DNA of 64,000 nt from Gaiellasilicea sp037721555 (lineage in GTDB: Bacteria; Actinomycetota; Thermoleophilia; Gaiellales; Gaiellaceae). A program made the translations under genes and the position numbers. Below the pieces are notes generated by a model that saw nothing but the letters and a program-made list of their open reading frames with translations, was not told the DNA's origin and made no database searches. Each line of letters begins with the position of its first letter. Positions within the stretch are counted from its first letter, which is position 1. Below, in pieces: positions 25,359 to 35,000 of the stretch. The stretch lies in contig JBBJOI010000002.1 of the NCBI GenBank assembly GCA_037721555.1, positions 1 through 64,000 on the forward strand, read 5' to 3'.

Positions 25359-27473
25359 GTGGCCATCTGCCCCTCTTGCGGCAAGGAGCTTCCGGGGGAG
25401 TTTCCGTTCTGCCCGTTCTGTGCGGCCCCGCTGACTGAGCAGCCCGCGGCTTCGGTCCGCGAGGAGCGGAAGGTCGTGACCGTCCTCTTTTGCGATCTCG
25501 TCGGTTTCACCGCTGCTTCTGAGGCGGCCGATCCCGAGGATGTTCGCTCCCGTATCCGCCCTTATCACGCTCGTTTGCGGCGGGAGATCGAGCGCTTCGG
25601 GGGGACGGTGGAGAAGTTCATCGGGGACGCGGTGATGGCGGTTTTCGGTGCGCCCGTCGCGCACGAGGACGACGCCGAGCGGGCCGTCCGCGCTGGGCTT
25701 CGGATCCTGGAGGCGATCGAGGAGCTGAACGCGGGAGACGCGGCGCTTTCGTTGCAGGTGCGGGTGGGGGTCAATACGGGCGAGGCCGTGGTCGCGCTTG
25801 GTGCCCGGCCCGAGCTGGGTGAGGGGATGGTGACCGGCGACGTCGTCAACACCGCCTCCCGCCTGCAGGGGGCGGCACCGGTGAACGGGATCGCTTGCTC
25901 GGAACAGACGTTCAGGCAGACGGAGCGGGTCTTCGAGTACGAGGAGCTGGAGCCGGTCGCGGTGAAGGGGAAGCTGGAGCCGCTCGCGCTCTTTCGCCCG
26001 CTTCAGGCGCGCGCCCGCTTCGGAAGTGATGTTACCCGCACGTATGCGACTCCGCTGGTCGGGCGCGAGCTGGAGAAGCCGCTCTTGATCGGCACCTTCG
26101 AGCGCTCAGCGCAGCAGCGCTCCTGCCAGCTGGTGACGGTCGTGGGCGAGCCGGGGGTGGGGAAGAGCCGTCTCTGCGCCGAGCTGTTCGCCTACATCGA
26201 GGAGCGTCCCGGGCTGGTGCGCTGGCGGCAGGGGCGTTGTCTTCCCTACGGGGAGGGGATCGCCTTCTGGGCGCTGGGGGAGATCGTCAAGGCGGAGTGC
26301 GGGATTCTCGAGTCGGATTCTTCCGAGGAGGCGGCGGCGAAGCTCGAGCAGGCTTTGCCCGCCGAGGATCCCGACCGCGCCTGGCTGCAGGCCCGTCTGG
26401 CACCGCTCGTCGGTGCGGGCGGCGAGCCTGCCTCCCAGGAGGAGTCGTTCACGGCCTGGCGCCGTTTCTGCGAATCGCTCGCCTCCGAGCGCCCGGCCGT
26501 GCTCGTGTTCGAGGATCTGCACTGGGCGGACGAGGCGTTGCTCTCTTTCCTCGAGCACCTGGCCGACTGGTCGGAGGGGGTGCCGCTCCTCCTCCTCTGC
26601 ACCGCCCGGCCGGAGCTCCAGGAGGGGCATCCGACCTGGGCGGCCGGGCTGCGTAACGCCCAGACAATCAACCTCGGGCCGCTCTCGGACGAGGAGACGG
26701 CGCGCTTGATCTTCACGCTGCTCGAGCGGGCGGTGCTGCCGGTGGAGACGCAGCAGGCGCTGCTCGAGCGGGCGGGCGGAAACCCGCTCTATGCCGAGGA
26801 GTTCGTGCGCTTGCTGGCAGACAGGGACTTGCTCTCGGGCGCGCTCGCAGATCTGCCCTTCCCCGACTCGGTGCAGGCTCTGATCGCCGCCCGCTTGGAC
26901 ACCCTTTCTGCGGAACGGAAGGGCCTGCTTCAGGACGCCGCTGTCGTGGGCAAGCTGTTCTGGGCGGGGGCGCTCGTCGAGATGGGCGGTCGCGAGCCGC
27001 GCGAGGTCGAGGTCGCCCTGCACGAGCTGGCGCGCAAGGAGCTCGTCCGCCCCGCCCGCACGAGCTCGATGGAGGGCGAGGCGGAGTACGGCTTCTGGCA
27101 CCTGCTGGTGCGGGACGTCTGCTACGGGCAGATCCCGCGCGCCGCCCGCGGGGCACGACACCGCTCCGCGGCCGCCTGGCTGGAACGCAAGGCGGGGGAG
27201 CGCGTGGAGGACCTGGCCGACGTGCTTGCCCACCACTACGTGCAGGCGCTCGAGCTCGCCCGCGCCGCGGGCCAAAGCGCCGCCACCGAGGAGCTGGAAG
27301 CGAGCGCGATCCGCTACCTGGCTCTCGCAGCCGAGCGGGCGCTCGCGCTCGACGTTGAGCGCGCGGAGCAGAGCCTGGCCCGGGCGCTCGCGCTCGCCCC
27401 CGCCGGCCATCGCGAGCGCCCCTCCCTGCTCGAGCGCTGGGCGCAGGCCGCGCAGCAGCAGGGCCGGCTGTAG
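25359..27473 (+). CDS. Class III adenylate/guanylate cyclase with AAA-type ATPase (N-terminal part, cut by TAG)
   Basis: A 704-residue product. Residues 1-25 are a zinc ribbon (CPSCGKELPGEFPFCPFC). Residues 38-205 are a class III cyclase with the metal aspartates in LFCDLVGFTAASE and EKFIGDAVMAVFG, and the NTASR motif. From 230 a STAND/AAA ATPase follows with Walker A GEPGVGKSRL and Walker B VLVFEDLHWADEALL. The reading ends at TAG, but coding continues in the same frame for 425 more codons, as in the intact paralogue at 32017. The full regulator would be 1129 residues. Confidence 0.88.
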   Translation: MAICPSCGKELPGEFPFCPFCAAPLTEQPAASVREERKVVTVLFCDLVGFTAASEAADPEDVRSRIRPYHARLRREIERFGGTVEKFIGDAVMAVFGAPVAHEDDAERAVRAGLRILEAIEELNAGDAALSLQVRVGVNTGEAVVALGARPELGEGMVTGDVVNTASRLQGAAPVNGIACSEQTFRQTERVFEYEELEPVAVKGKLEPLALFRPLQARARFGSDVTRTYATPLVGRELEKPLLIGTFERSAQQRSCQLVTVVGEPGVGKSRLCAELFAYIEERPGLVRWRQGRCLPYGEGIAFWALGEIVKAECGILESDSSEEAAAKLEQALPAEDPDRAWLQARLAPLVGAGGEPASQEESFTAWRRFCESLASERPAVLVFEDLHWADEALLSFLEHLADWSEGVPLLLLCTARPELQEGHPTWAAGLRNAQTINLGPLSDEETARLIFTLLERAVLPVETQQALLERAGGNPLYAEEFVRLLADRDLLSGALADLPFPDSVQALIAARLDTLSAERKGLLQDAAVVGKLFWAGALVEMGGREPREVEVALHELARKELVRPARTSSMEGEAEYGFWHLLVRDVCYGQIPRAARGARHRSAAAWLERKAGERVEDLADVLAHHYVQALELARAAGQSAATEELEASAIRYLALAAERALALDVERAEQSLARALALAPAGHRERPSLLERWAQAAQQQGRL

Positions 27474-27530
27474 GAGGCACGGTCGGCGCTCGAGGAGGCG
27501 CTCGCCCTCTACCGGGAGCAGGGTGAGAGC

Positions 27531-28748
27531 GTGGCCGCGGGCCGCGCGCTGACCGTGCTCGCGACCGTGCTCGGGCGCCTGGGGGACCCCGGCCGGGAGG
27601 AGACGATCGTGGAGGCGCTCGCGCTGCTCGAGGCGCAGCCGCCCGGCCCCGAGCTCGTCGCCGCCCACGCCGCGCTGGCAGGGACGCGCTTCGTCGGCTC
27701 CGCCTTCCCCGAGGCGATCGCGGCCGCCGAGCGGGCGCTCGCGCTCGCCGCCGCGCTCGGCCTGCCGGAGCCGGCCCGGGCGCTCGGCTTCCGCGGCGTC
27801 GCCCGCTGCTCCCTGGGGGAGCGGCAGGGCCTCGAGGACATGCGCCGGGCGCTCGCGCTCGCGCTCGCGCAGGGCCAGGGCCGCGCCGCCGCCGTCCTGC
27901 ACAACAACCTCGCGGCCGCCGTCCACCAGTACGAGGGGCCGCGGGCGGCGCTCGAGGCGTGCCGGGAAGGGATCGATTTCTGCGAGCGGCGCGGCATCAC
28001 CGAGTTCGCGCTCGCGATCGCCGGCGGGAGCACGACCTTGCTTGCCGAGCTCGGCCAGCCCGAGCAGGCGCTGGCCGAGGCCGAGCCGCTAGCCGAGAGG
28101 CTTGAGGCGGCCGGCGACGTCGCCTTCATCGAGCCGCGCTCGTTGCAGCTCCGCCTGCTCGCCGAGCGCGGCACACACGAGCACGCCCCCGCCGCAGACG
28201 CGCTCGTCGCGAGCGCCCGCGAAACTGGCGAGCCGCAAACGTACGCGGTGGCGTTCGCGGCTGCAGCGCGGCTGCTGCTCGCCCAGGGTCGCCCGCAGCA
28301 GGCGAGAGCGCTGCTGCTCGAGCTAGAGCAGGTCGCCGGGATCCGCGCCGACCCCTACTACGCCAGCCTCCTGCCCGAGCTCGTGCGCAGCACGCTCGCG
28401 CTCGGCGACTCCGAACTCCCTGCTCGACTAGTGCGCGGGGTGGAGCCCACGACGCCGCTTCAAGCGCACGCGCTTTCCGCCGCACGCCCCCAGCTCGCCG
28501 AGGCCGCCGGCGAGCACGCCCAGGCCGCCACCCTCTACGCCGAGTCGGCCACACGCTGGCAGGAGTTCGGAAACGTCCCGGAGCGCGCATACGCCCTGCT
28601 CGGCCAGGGCCGCTGCCTCGCCACGCTTGGCCAGCCCCCTGCCGAGCCGCTGCGCGAGGCGCGGGAGCTCTTCGCATCGATGGGGTACACCCCCGCGCTC
28701 GCCGAAACCGAGGCGCTGCTGGGCGAGAGCGAGGCTGAGGCCGTCTAG
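27531..28748 (+). CDS. TPR-repeat C-terminal part of the split cyclase-ATPase
   Basis: This 405-residue frame is in phase with the upstream cyclase-ATPase; only the TAG at 27471-27473 separates them, and the codons between (EARSALEEALALYREQGE) are good TPR sequence. It consists of tetratricopeptide-like helices rich in Ala, Leu and Glu. A GTG at 27531 could restart translation, but no clear ribosome site is seen. I treat it as the C-terminal half of one gene interrupted by a nonsense codon; readthrough or an assembly error are alternatives. Confidence 0.65.
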   Translation: MAAGRALTVLATVLGRLGDPGREETIVEALALLEAQPPGPELVAAHAALAGTRFVGSAFPEAIAAAERALALAAALGLPEPARALGFRGVARCSLGERQGLEDMRRALALALAQGQGRAAAVLHNNLAAAVHQYEGPRAALEACREGIDFCERRGITEFALAIAGGSTTLLAELGQPEQALAEAEPLAERLEAAGDVAFIEPRSLQLRLLAERGTHEHAPAADALVASARETGEPQTYAVAFAAAARLLLAQGRPQQARALLLELEQVAGIRADPYYASLLPELVRSTLALGDSELPARLVRGVEPTTPLQAHALSAARPQLAEAAGEHAQAATLYAESATRWQEFGNVPERAYALLGQGRCLATLGQPPAEPLREARELFASMGYTPALAETEALLGESEAEAV

Positions 28749-28905
28749 CGACGACAAGGTCGGCGTCCGCGGACTCGCGGCGCCGCCTCGGCGTTCGGGG
28801 TCGCCAAGACCGACACCGGCGATGAGCGATCTTGTCCCGCGATCTCGTTGAGCCAGGCTCAGCACGAGTTCGCGCGGGACTGCACGGCGTGACGCTGGAA
28901 ACGGG

Positions 28906-28947
28906 CTGTCACGCCGGAGGTCGCGGGTTCGAGTCCCGTCGCTCACG
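28906..28947 (+). pseudogene. tRNA-Asp-like 3' fragment (attachment-site scar)
   Basis: CTGTCAC (anticodon GTC) is followed by GCCGGAGGTCGCGGGTTCG and an acceptor-like end. The 5' part does not pair as a tRNA. Sixty to 95 bp downstream GGGCCAATC and GGCCCAATC repeat, again like integrase arm sites. It is one of four tRNA 3' fragments in the window. Confidence 0.55.
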
Positions 28948-29037
28948 TCTCGAGAAGTACCTGCAAATAGGCACTACGTGTTGTCTTCCTAGACGCAGAC
29001 GAGGCGGCTCGTGGGCCAATCGTGGCCCATGGCCCAA

Positions 29038-29181
29038 TCAGTAAAAGCCCTGCAAAACGGGACTTTCGTACTGAAGCTTGTGCGCCAGTCGCACGAACGT
29101 TAGCCATCCTGTGCGCGTTTGTTTGTGTCGGCCCATGAAGCCGCCAGTGAGAACGATCGTCTTGTAGTCCCACTGCGGCAC
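29038..29181 (-). CDS. Very small protein, DUF4177-like N-terminus
   Basis: Forty-seven codons read MPQWDYKTIVLTGGFMGRHK and then a basic C-terminal half. The opening W-D-Y-K resembles DUF4177 proteins, which are about 60 residues. The rest diverges from that family, so the gene may be frameshifted or truncated. GTG start, no strong ribosome site. Confidence 0.35.
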   Translation of the reverse strand: MPQWDYKTIVLTGGFMGRHKQTRTGWLTFVRLAHKLQYESPVLQGFY

Positions 29182-29219
29182 GAGGCGAACCTATCGGCGT
29201 GTAACAGGGGGAAGCAAAC

Positions 29220-29525
29220 TCACCCCAGCAGCAATCGGAGGATCTCTCCAGCCTGCGGATGCAATTCCACCGCACCGAGCGCAGCGGCCGCAAGCTGAGC
29301 CTCCGCAAGGGTCAGGTTCTCCTGTTCGACGGTCAGCCGGCTCAGCCACCGGCAGGCAGCCCTGTCGAATTTACGGTCCCTCTTCTCGGCGTAGAGGATC
29401 ACGAGCTCGAGCGCGTCTGCGAGGGTTAGGTGGCGCATCTCGCGTGCGGTCAGCTCGGCGAGCAGGACGCTCCGTGCGTCAATCGCGCGCCTGAAGCGGG
29501 TTTGAGAGGAGGGCTGCGCGGTCAT
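29220..29525 (-). CDS. Hypothetical helical protein
   Basis: A 101-residue protein, almost all helix: FRRAIDARSVLLAELTAREM, LTLADALELVILYAEKRDRK, FDRAACRWLSRLTVE and a final helix AQLAAAALGAVELHP. The family is not recognised. The start is the ATG of MTAQPSSQ; a longer frame upstream looks non-coding. Confidence 0.6.
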   Translation of the reverse strand: MTAQPSSQTRFRRAIDARSVLLAELTAREMRHLTLADALELVILYAEKRDRKFDRAACRWLSRLTVEQENLTLAEAQLAAAALGAVELHPQAGEILRLLLG

Positions 29526-29678
29526 CTGCACCCGAACGTTAGTTCGGTCGACTGCCGGCGGTAGGGCGCACAGCAAATTTACGGGCGAGAGCGCAATTTT
29601 TGCGGCTAGTCTGGCCGCGCTGCGCTTGAGTCCGGGCGGCGTAAGTAATACGGTGGATCGTCCAAGGGGGAGATGAGC

Positions 29679-30737
29679 ATGCTGCGGCGCCTGCTTTTCT
29701 GTTGTGCTTTTGCTGTCGCGGGTTTCGCGGCCGCCACATCATTGAGTCTCGACAGCGGTTCGAGTGCCTCCGCGTCCCCGGACGTCATCAATGGTGGATC
29801 TCTCGCCGCCAAGGCTGTTGTGACTCGAGTCGTTGACGGCGACACGCTCGACGTCCGGCTCAGCAACGGAACGCGCGACCGGGTGCGCATCCTCGGCATC
29901 GACTCACCGGAGATGAGGCCGAAAGAACGTTGCGCAAACCAGGCCACCGAGGCCGCCCGTCGGCTTGCCCAGGGCAAGACGATAGCTCTCGTCACGGATC
30001 GGACACAGGCGACGCGGGACCGGTACAAGCGGCTGTTCGCCTACGTTACGCTCCCGGGCGGCTCGGATCTCGGCCGCCGGCTCCTCACCACGGGCCACGC
30101 GAAGGTGTACGTCTTCGGCGGCCGCCCGTTCTTGCGCGTCAACGCGTACCGCGCCGCAGAGAAGAACGCCCGCGGGAGCGGCTTCGGACTCTGGGGCAAC
30201 TGCTCGACAGTGGCAGTCGTTCCCGTGCCCTTGCCACCCGCACGACCTGCCCCGCCGATCAGTCCCACCCCGATCGCGCCCGTCGTGCCGACGATCCCGC
30301 CTACGGCCACCACAACGACCGGGACAACTACCACCGGAACGACAACAACCGGGACGACGGGAACGACAACAACCGGGACGACAACGACCACGCCGACACC
30401 ACCCCCAACTACGACCACGACACCGACCACGCCTCCGCCTACGACGGCCCCGCCGAGCTACGCCTGTTCAAACGGCCTGGATGATGATCGTGACGGCAAG
30501 ATTGACTATCCCGCAGACCCCGGCTGCACCAGTGCGAGCGACACCGACGAAGCCGATCCGCCCCCGCCACCTGCGAACTGCCATCCGTCATATCCAGACT
30601 TCTGCATCCCACCGCCGCCACCCGACAAGAACTGCGACGACTTCACCCAGAAGAACTTCACCGTCCGCCATGACGTGCCCGACCCAGATCCGCACCGACT
30701 CGACGGGAACAAAGACGGACGAGCCTGCGAGGGTTGA
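29679..30737 (+). CDS. Secreted thermonuclease (SNase) with Excalibur calcium-binding domain
   Basis: A 352-residue exported nuclease. The signal peptide is at 1-20. The SNase domain at about 40-165 has VVDGDTLDVRL, the active arginine and glutamate in RVRILGIDSPEM, and the second arginine in DRYKRLFAYV. A Thr/Pro linker with TTTTGT repeats follows, then an acidic repeat (CSNGLDDDRDGKIDYPADPG) and a C-terminal Excalibur motif (NCDDF, then DGNKDGRACEG). It should cut nucleic acid outside the cell. The second of two nearby ATGs fits the GGGGGAG ribosome site best. Confidence 0.9.
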   Translation: MLRRLLFCCAFAVAGFAAATSLSLDSGSSASASPDVINGGSLAAKAVVTRVVDGDTLDVRLSNGTRDRVRILGIDSPEMRPKERCANQATEAARRLAQGKTIALVTDRTQATRDRYKRLFAYVTLPGGSDLGRRLLTTGHAKVYVFGGRPFLRVNAYRAAEKNARGSGFGLWGNCSTVAVVPVPLPPARPAPPISPTPIAPVVPTIPPTATTTTGTTTTGTTTTGTTGTTTTGTTTTTPTPPPTTTTTPTTPPPTTAPPSYACSNGLDDDRDGKIDYPADPGCTSASDTDEADPPPPPANCHPSYPDFCIPPPPPDKNCDDFTQKNFTVRHDVPDPDPHRLDGNKDGRACEG

Positions 30738-31132
30738 CGGGACTACGCGCAGCTCTGCTGCTCGCCCTTAGCGGCGTCGCTGCCGCTCTGATCTTTGTGG
30801 CACCGGCCGGCGCGCACGGCAACTGGTTCGCTACGGCTGTCAAGGCCGGCTACGACATCGACCGCGCCAACTACGCGAACATCCAGGAAGCCCGCTGCTA
30901 CGCGCCCGACGCCGAAGTCTGGAGCCGCGTCAGCGGTGTCCGCTACCAGTACTCGCAGGGCTTCAGGATGTGGAACCACTTCGCCTGCCGTCTCGTCACC
31001 CGGAACGGTGACGCTTGCTGGGTGGTGATGCACTCCACCGGGAAGAAGTGGTGGCAGTTCACGCTGTCCCGTTACCCGGCCCCCGATGGTGTCTCGTGCA
31101 GCCCATACGGCATCGGCCGCCGCCTCTATTAA
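30734..31132 (+). CDS. Small secreted protein of unknown function
   Basis: A 132-residue protein with a signal peptide (LRAALLLALSGVAAALIFVA) and a soluble domain with paired cysteines (EARCYAPD, HFACRLV, DACWVVM, VSCSPYG), likely two disulphides. TTG start overlaps the nuclease stop (TTGA), so the two are cotranslated and possibly act together outside the cell. Its TAA stop is the site where an IS5-type end begins. Confidence 0.75.
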   Translation: MTGLRAALLLALSGVAAALIFVAPAGAHGNWFATAVKAGYDIDRANYANIQEARCYAPDAEVWSRVSGVRYQYSQGFRMWNHFACRLVTRNGDACWVVMHSTGKKWWQFTLSRYPAPDGVSCSPYGIGRRLY

Positions 31133-31138
31133 GAGCCT

Positions 31139-31944
31139 CTAACAAAATGAACCTCGGAGGGCTCGGAAGCAGATCAGGGAGCAGGCGAGGCTGAGGAAGG
31201 CTTCGTGGATCTCGGCTTGGCGTTCGTAGCGGATGCGTAGGCGCCGATGTTGGTGTAGCCAGGAGAGGGTTCGTTCGACCACCCAGCGCTGACTGCCGAG
31301 ACCCGAGCCGTGGGCTGTCTTGCGTCGTGCAATCAACGGCCTGATGCCCAGTGTGCGTAGTGCTTGCCGATGCGCCTGCGAGTCGTAGCCGCGGTCAGCG
31401 AGTAGCACAGTTGGTCTGCGTCGCGGTCTTCCGACGACTCCCCGGATCGCCGGGATCGCCTCAACGAGCGGCAGCAGTTGGGTGACGTCATGTGCGTTGG
31501 CGCCGGTGAGCAGGCAGGCGAGCGGGAGGCCGTTGGCGTCGGTGATCAGGTGGTGCTTGCTGCCGAGCTTGCGCCGGTCAACCGGACTGGGGCCGGTTTG
31601 ATCGCCCCAAAAGCGCCCGCAGCGAGGCGGAGTCGCAGACAGCCCGGGAGAGTCAAGGCGCCCGGCGGCGCGAAGTTGGCAAGCAGGCGCTCGTGCAGTG
31701 CCTGGAACACACCTGCCTGTTGCCATTCCTTGAGGCGCCGCCAACATGTCATACCGGAGCCGTAGCCGAGCTCCTGCGGCAGCTGCTGCCAGGCGATCCC
31801 GGTGCGCAGCACGAACAGGATGCCCGAAAGGGTGCGACGGTCATCGAGCCGCTTCCGGCCCGGATGGTGGAAGCGACGCTTTCTGACCGGCAAGAGCGGC
31901 TCGACCAGCCGCAAGAGTTCGTCGTCGAGCAGTGCTATTGCCAT
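31139..31944 (-). pseudogene. IS5-family transposase, frameshifted
   Basis: From ATG at 31944 (after GGGAGGTTCTCCG) the protein reads LLDDELLRLVEPLLPVRKRR and the IS5 N-terminal domain to LHERLLANF. It then shifts frame; around the first catalytic aspartate (DSASLRA lies in a third frame) at least two shifts are needed. The rest (GDQTGPSPVDRRKLGSKHH, LADRGYD and WVVERTLSWLHQHRRLRIRY) keeps the second aspartate and the glutamate region. The gene cannot make an intact enzyme without frameshifting. Confidence 0.85.
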
Positions 31945-32016
31945 CGGAGAACCTCCCGGTCCGAAAGGCTGATTCTCGTTGACGGCGAAGCCGTGGGCAG
32001 TAGGCTCCGCACGGAT

Positions 32017-35000
32017 ATGACGCTCTGCCCAAGCTGCGGTGCTTCGAATCGCGAAGGCCGGAAGTTCTGCGCCGAGTGCGGGAGTGCGTTCAGCGCTGCC
32101 TGTCAGGCATGCGGGGCTGCCAACCAACCCGAAGAGCGCTTCTGCGGCGAGTGCGGCGCGCCGCTGTCACCTGGGGCTATGGCCGGCATGGTGCCTGCCG
32201 CCCCGGTTCACGAGGCCCCTTCCGCCGAGCGCCGTCTGGTCTCCGTCCTGTTCGCCGACCTGGTCGGCTTCACGACGCTCTCCGAGTCGCGCGACTCGGA
32301 GGAGGTGCGCGAGCTCCTCTCGCGCTACTTCGACACCTGCAGCCGGCTCATCGGCCTCTACGGTGGCACGGTCGAGAAGTTCATCGGCGACGCGGTGATG
32401 GCGGTCTGGGGGACGCCGACGGCGACCGAGGACGACGCCGAGCGGGCCGTGCGCGCCGCGCTCGACCTTGTCACCGCCGTCTCGGCGCTCGGCGACGAGC
32501 TCGGCGCGCCCGAGCTCCGGGCCCGCGCGGGAGTCCTCACCGGCGAGGCCGCCGTCACGCTCGGCGCGGAGGGGCAGGGCATGGTCGCCGGCGACCTCGT
32601 CAACACGGCTTCGCGCGTGCAGTCGGTCGCCGACCCCGGCACGGTTCTCGTCGGCGAGTCGACGCGGCGCACCACCGAGCAGACGGTCGTCTACGAGGAG
32701 GCGGGCGCCTTCGAGCTGAAGGGCAAGGACGGGCTCGTGCCGCTCTGGAAGGCGCTGCGGGTCGTCTCGGGCGCCCGCGGCTCGCTCAAGTCGACCGGGC
32801 TCGAGGCCCCCTTCGTCGGCCGCGAGCGGGAGCTCCGCCAGATCAAGGATCTCTTCCACGCCTCCGCCGAGGAGCGGAAGGCCCAGCTCGTCTCCGTCAC
32901 CGGCATCGCCGGGATCGGCAAGTCGCGCCTCGCCTGGGAGTTCTACAAGTACTTCGACGGTCTGCCCCAGCTCACGTACTGGCACCGGGGCCGCTGCCTC
33001 GCCTACGGCGAGGGCGTCACCTACTGGGCGCTCGCCGACATGGTGCGGATGCGCTGCCGGATCGTCGAGGACGAGGAGCCGGCCTCGGCCCTCCAGAAGC
33101 TGAGCTCGACGCTCGAGGAGCACATCGCCGACCCGGAGGAGCGGCGTTTCGTCGAGCCGCGGGTGGCCCAGCTGCTCGGCCTGGCCGAGCAGGAGGCGCG
33201 CGACAAGCAGGACCTGTTCGCGGCCTGGCGGCTCTTCTTCGAGCGGCTCGCCGACGTCTACCCGACCGTGCTCGCCTTCGAGGACATGCAGTGGGCGGAC
33301 GAGAGCCTGCTCGACTTCGTCGAGTACCTGCTCGAGTGGTCACGCAACTCGCCCCTCTACGTGATCACGATGGCCCGTCCCGAGCTGCTCGAGCGCCGGC
33401 CGACCTGGGGCGCAGGGCATCGCAACTTCAGCTCGCTCTACCTCGAGCCGCTCTCGCCGAGCGCGATGGAGAAGCTCCTGACCGGGCTGGTGCCCGGCTT
33501 GCCGGAAGCGGTGCGCGAGCAGATCCTCGCACGGGCCGAGGGCGTCCCCCTCTATGCCGTCGAGACGGTGCGGATGCTGCTCGACCGCGGCCTGCTCGTG
33601 CAGGAGGGGCCGGTCTACCGGCCGGTCGGCGAGATCGGCTCGCTCGAGGTGCCGGAGACGCTGCACGCCCTGATCGCGGCGCGCCTCGACGGCCTCTCGC
33701 CCAAGGAGAGGCGCCTGCTCCAAGACGGGGCCGTGCTCGGCAAGACGTTCACGCGGGCCGGGCTCGCGGCTCTCTCCGGCCTCCCCGAGGCGGAGCTCGA
33801 GCCGCTCCTCGCCTCGCTCGTGCGCAAGGAGGTGCTCGGCGTCCAGGCCGACCCGCGCTCGCCCGAGCACGGCCAGTACGGGTTCCTCCAGGATCTCGTC
33901 CGCCACGTCGCCTACGAGACGCTCTCCAAGCGCGAGCGTCGCACCCGCCACCTCGCGGCGGCCGAGCACTTGACCGCCGCCTTCGCCGACGACGACGAGG
34001 TCGTCGAGGTCGTCGCCTCCCACTACCTCGCCGCCTATGAGACGGCGCCGGAGGCCGACGACGCGACCGAGATCAAGCAGAAGGCGCAGGCGATGCTCGC
34101 TCGCGCCGGCGAACGGGCAGGCTCGCTCGGCGCCGCGGCCGAGGCGCAACGCTACTTCGAGCAGGCCGCCGGGCTGACCGACGAGCCGCTTCGGAAAGCC
34201 GCCCTGCTCGACCAGGCCGGCGTGCTCGCCACCTACGCCGCCCAGCCCGAGCCGGCCGCCCGGCTGCTCGCCGAGTCGATCGCACTCTACGAAGCCGAGG
34301 GTGACACACACGCCGCCGCCCGCGTCTCGAGCAGGCTCGCCGAGGTGGAGTCTAACTCGGGCCAGCTCGATCAGGGCCTCGAGCGCATGGAGCGCGCCTT
34401 CGCCGTCATCTCGACGGACGAGCCGGACGGGGACCTCGCGCTGCTGGCGGCCCGGCTCGCGCGCGGGTACGCGTTTGCCGGCGATCTCGAGCGGGCGAGC
34501 GAGCGGGGCGAGCTCGCGCTCGACGTCGCCGAGTCGCTCGGATTGCCCGAACCGCTGACGCGCGTCTTCACCAGCAAGGCGCTCATCGCCGAATCCCGAG
34601 GGCATCCGCAGGAGGCGGTCGCCTACCTCGCGCAGGCGCTCGCGATCGCGCTCGAGCACGATCTTCCCGATCAGGCGACCTACATCTATCTCAACCTCTC
34701 GGACCGCTCCTTCCGGCGCGACCGCTACACCGATGCGCTCGGCTACCTTCAGCCCGCGCTCGCGCTCGCCCGCAGGCTCGGCAGCCGGCCACGCGAGTGG
34801 TCCTTGCTCGCCGAGTTGACCTACCCCCTCTACATGACCGGGCGCTGGGAGGAGGCGCTCGCCGCCCTCGAGGATCTGACGGAGGAGCAGATCCGCTCGG
34901 GGGCGATGTTCCTCAGCGTGCTCACCTCGGTGCTCGAGATCCACATCCACCGCGGTCAGCTCGAGCAGGCGCAGCGGCTCTACTCGCTGTTCTCGCGCCT

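Noticed and set aside
26106..27926. 606-residue minus-strand open frame
   Set aside because: Antisense to the cyclase-ATPase gene, with repetitive Arg/Glu/Leu composition.
30300..30450. Repeated ACAACNACCGGNAC units as a possible CRISPR or minisatellite
   Set aside because: They encode the Thr/Gly linker of the secreted nuclease; there are no spacers. No CRISPR array was seen anywhere in the window.
32076..34040. 654-residue plus-strand frame overlapping the cyclase gene
   Set aside because: Arg-rich out-of-frame shadow of the cyclase gene.
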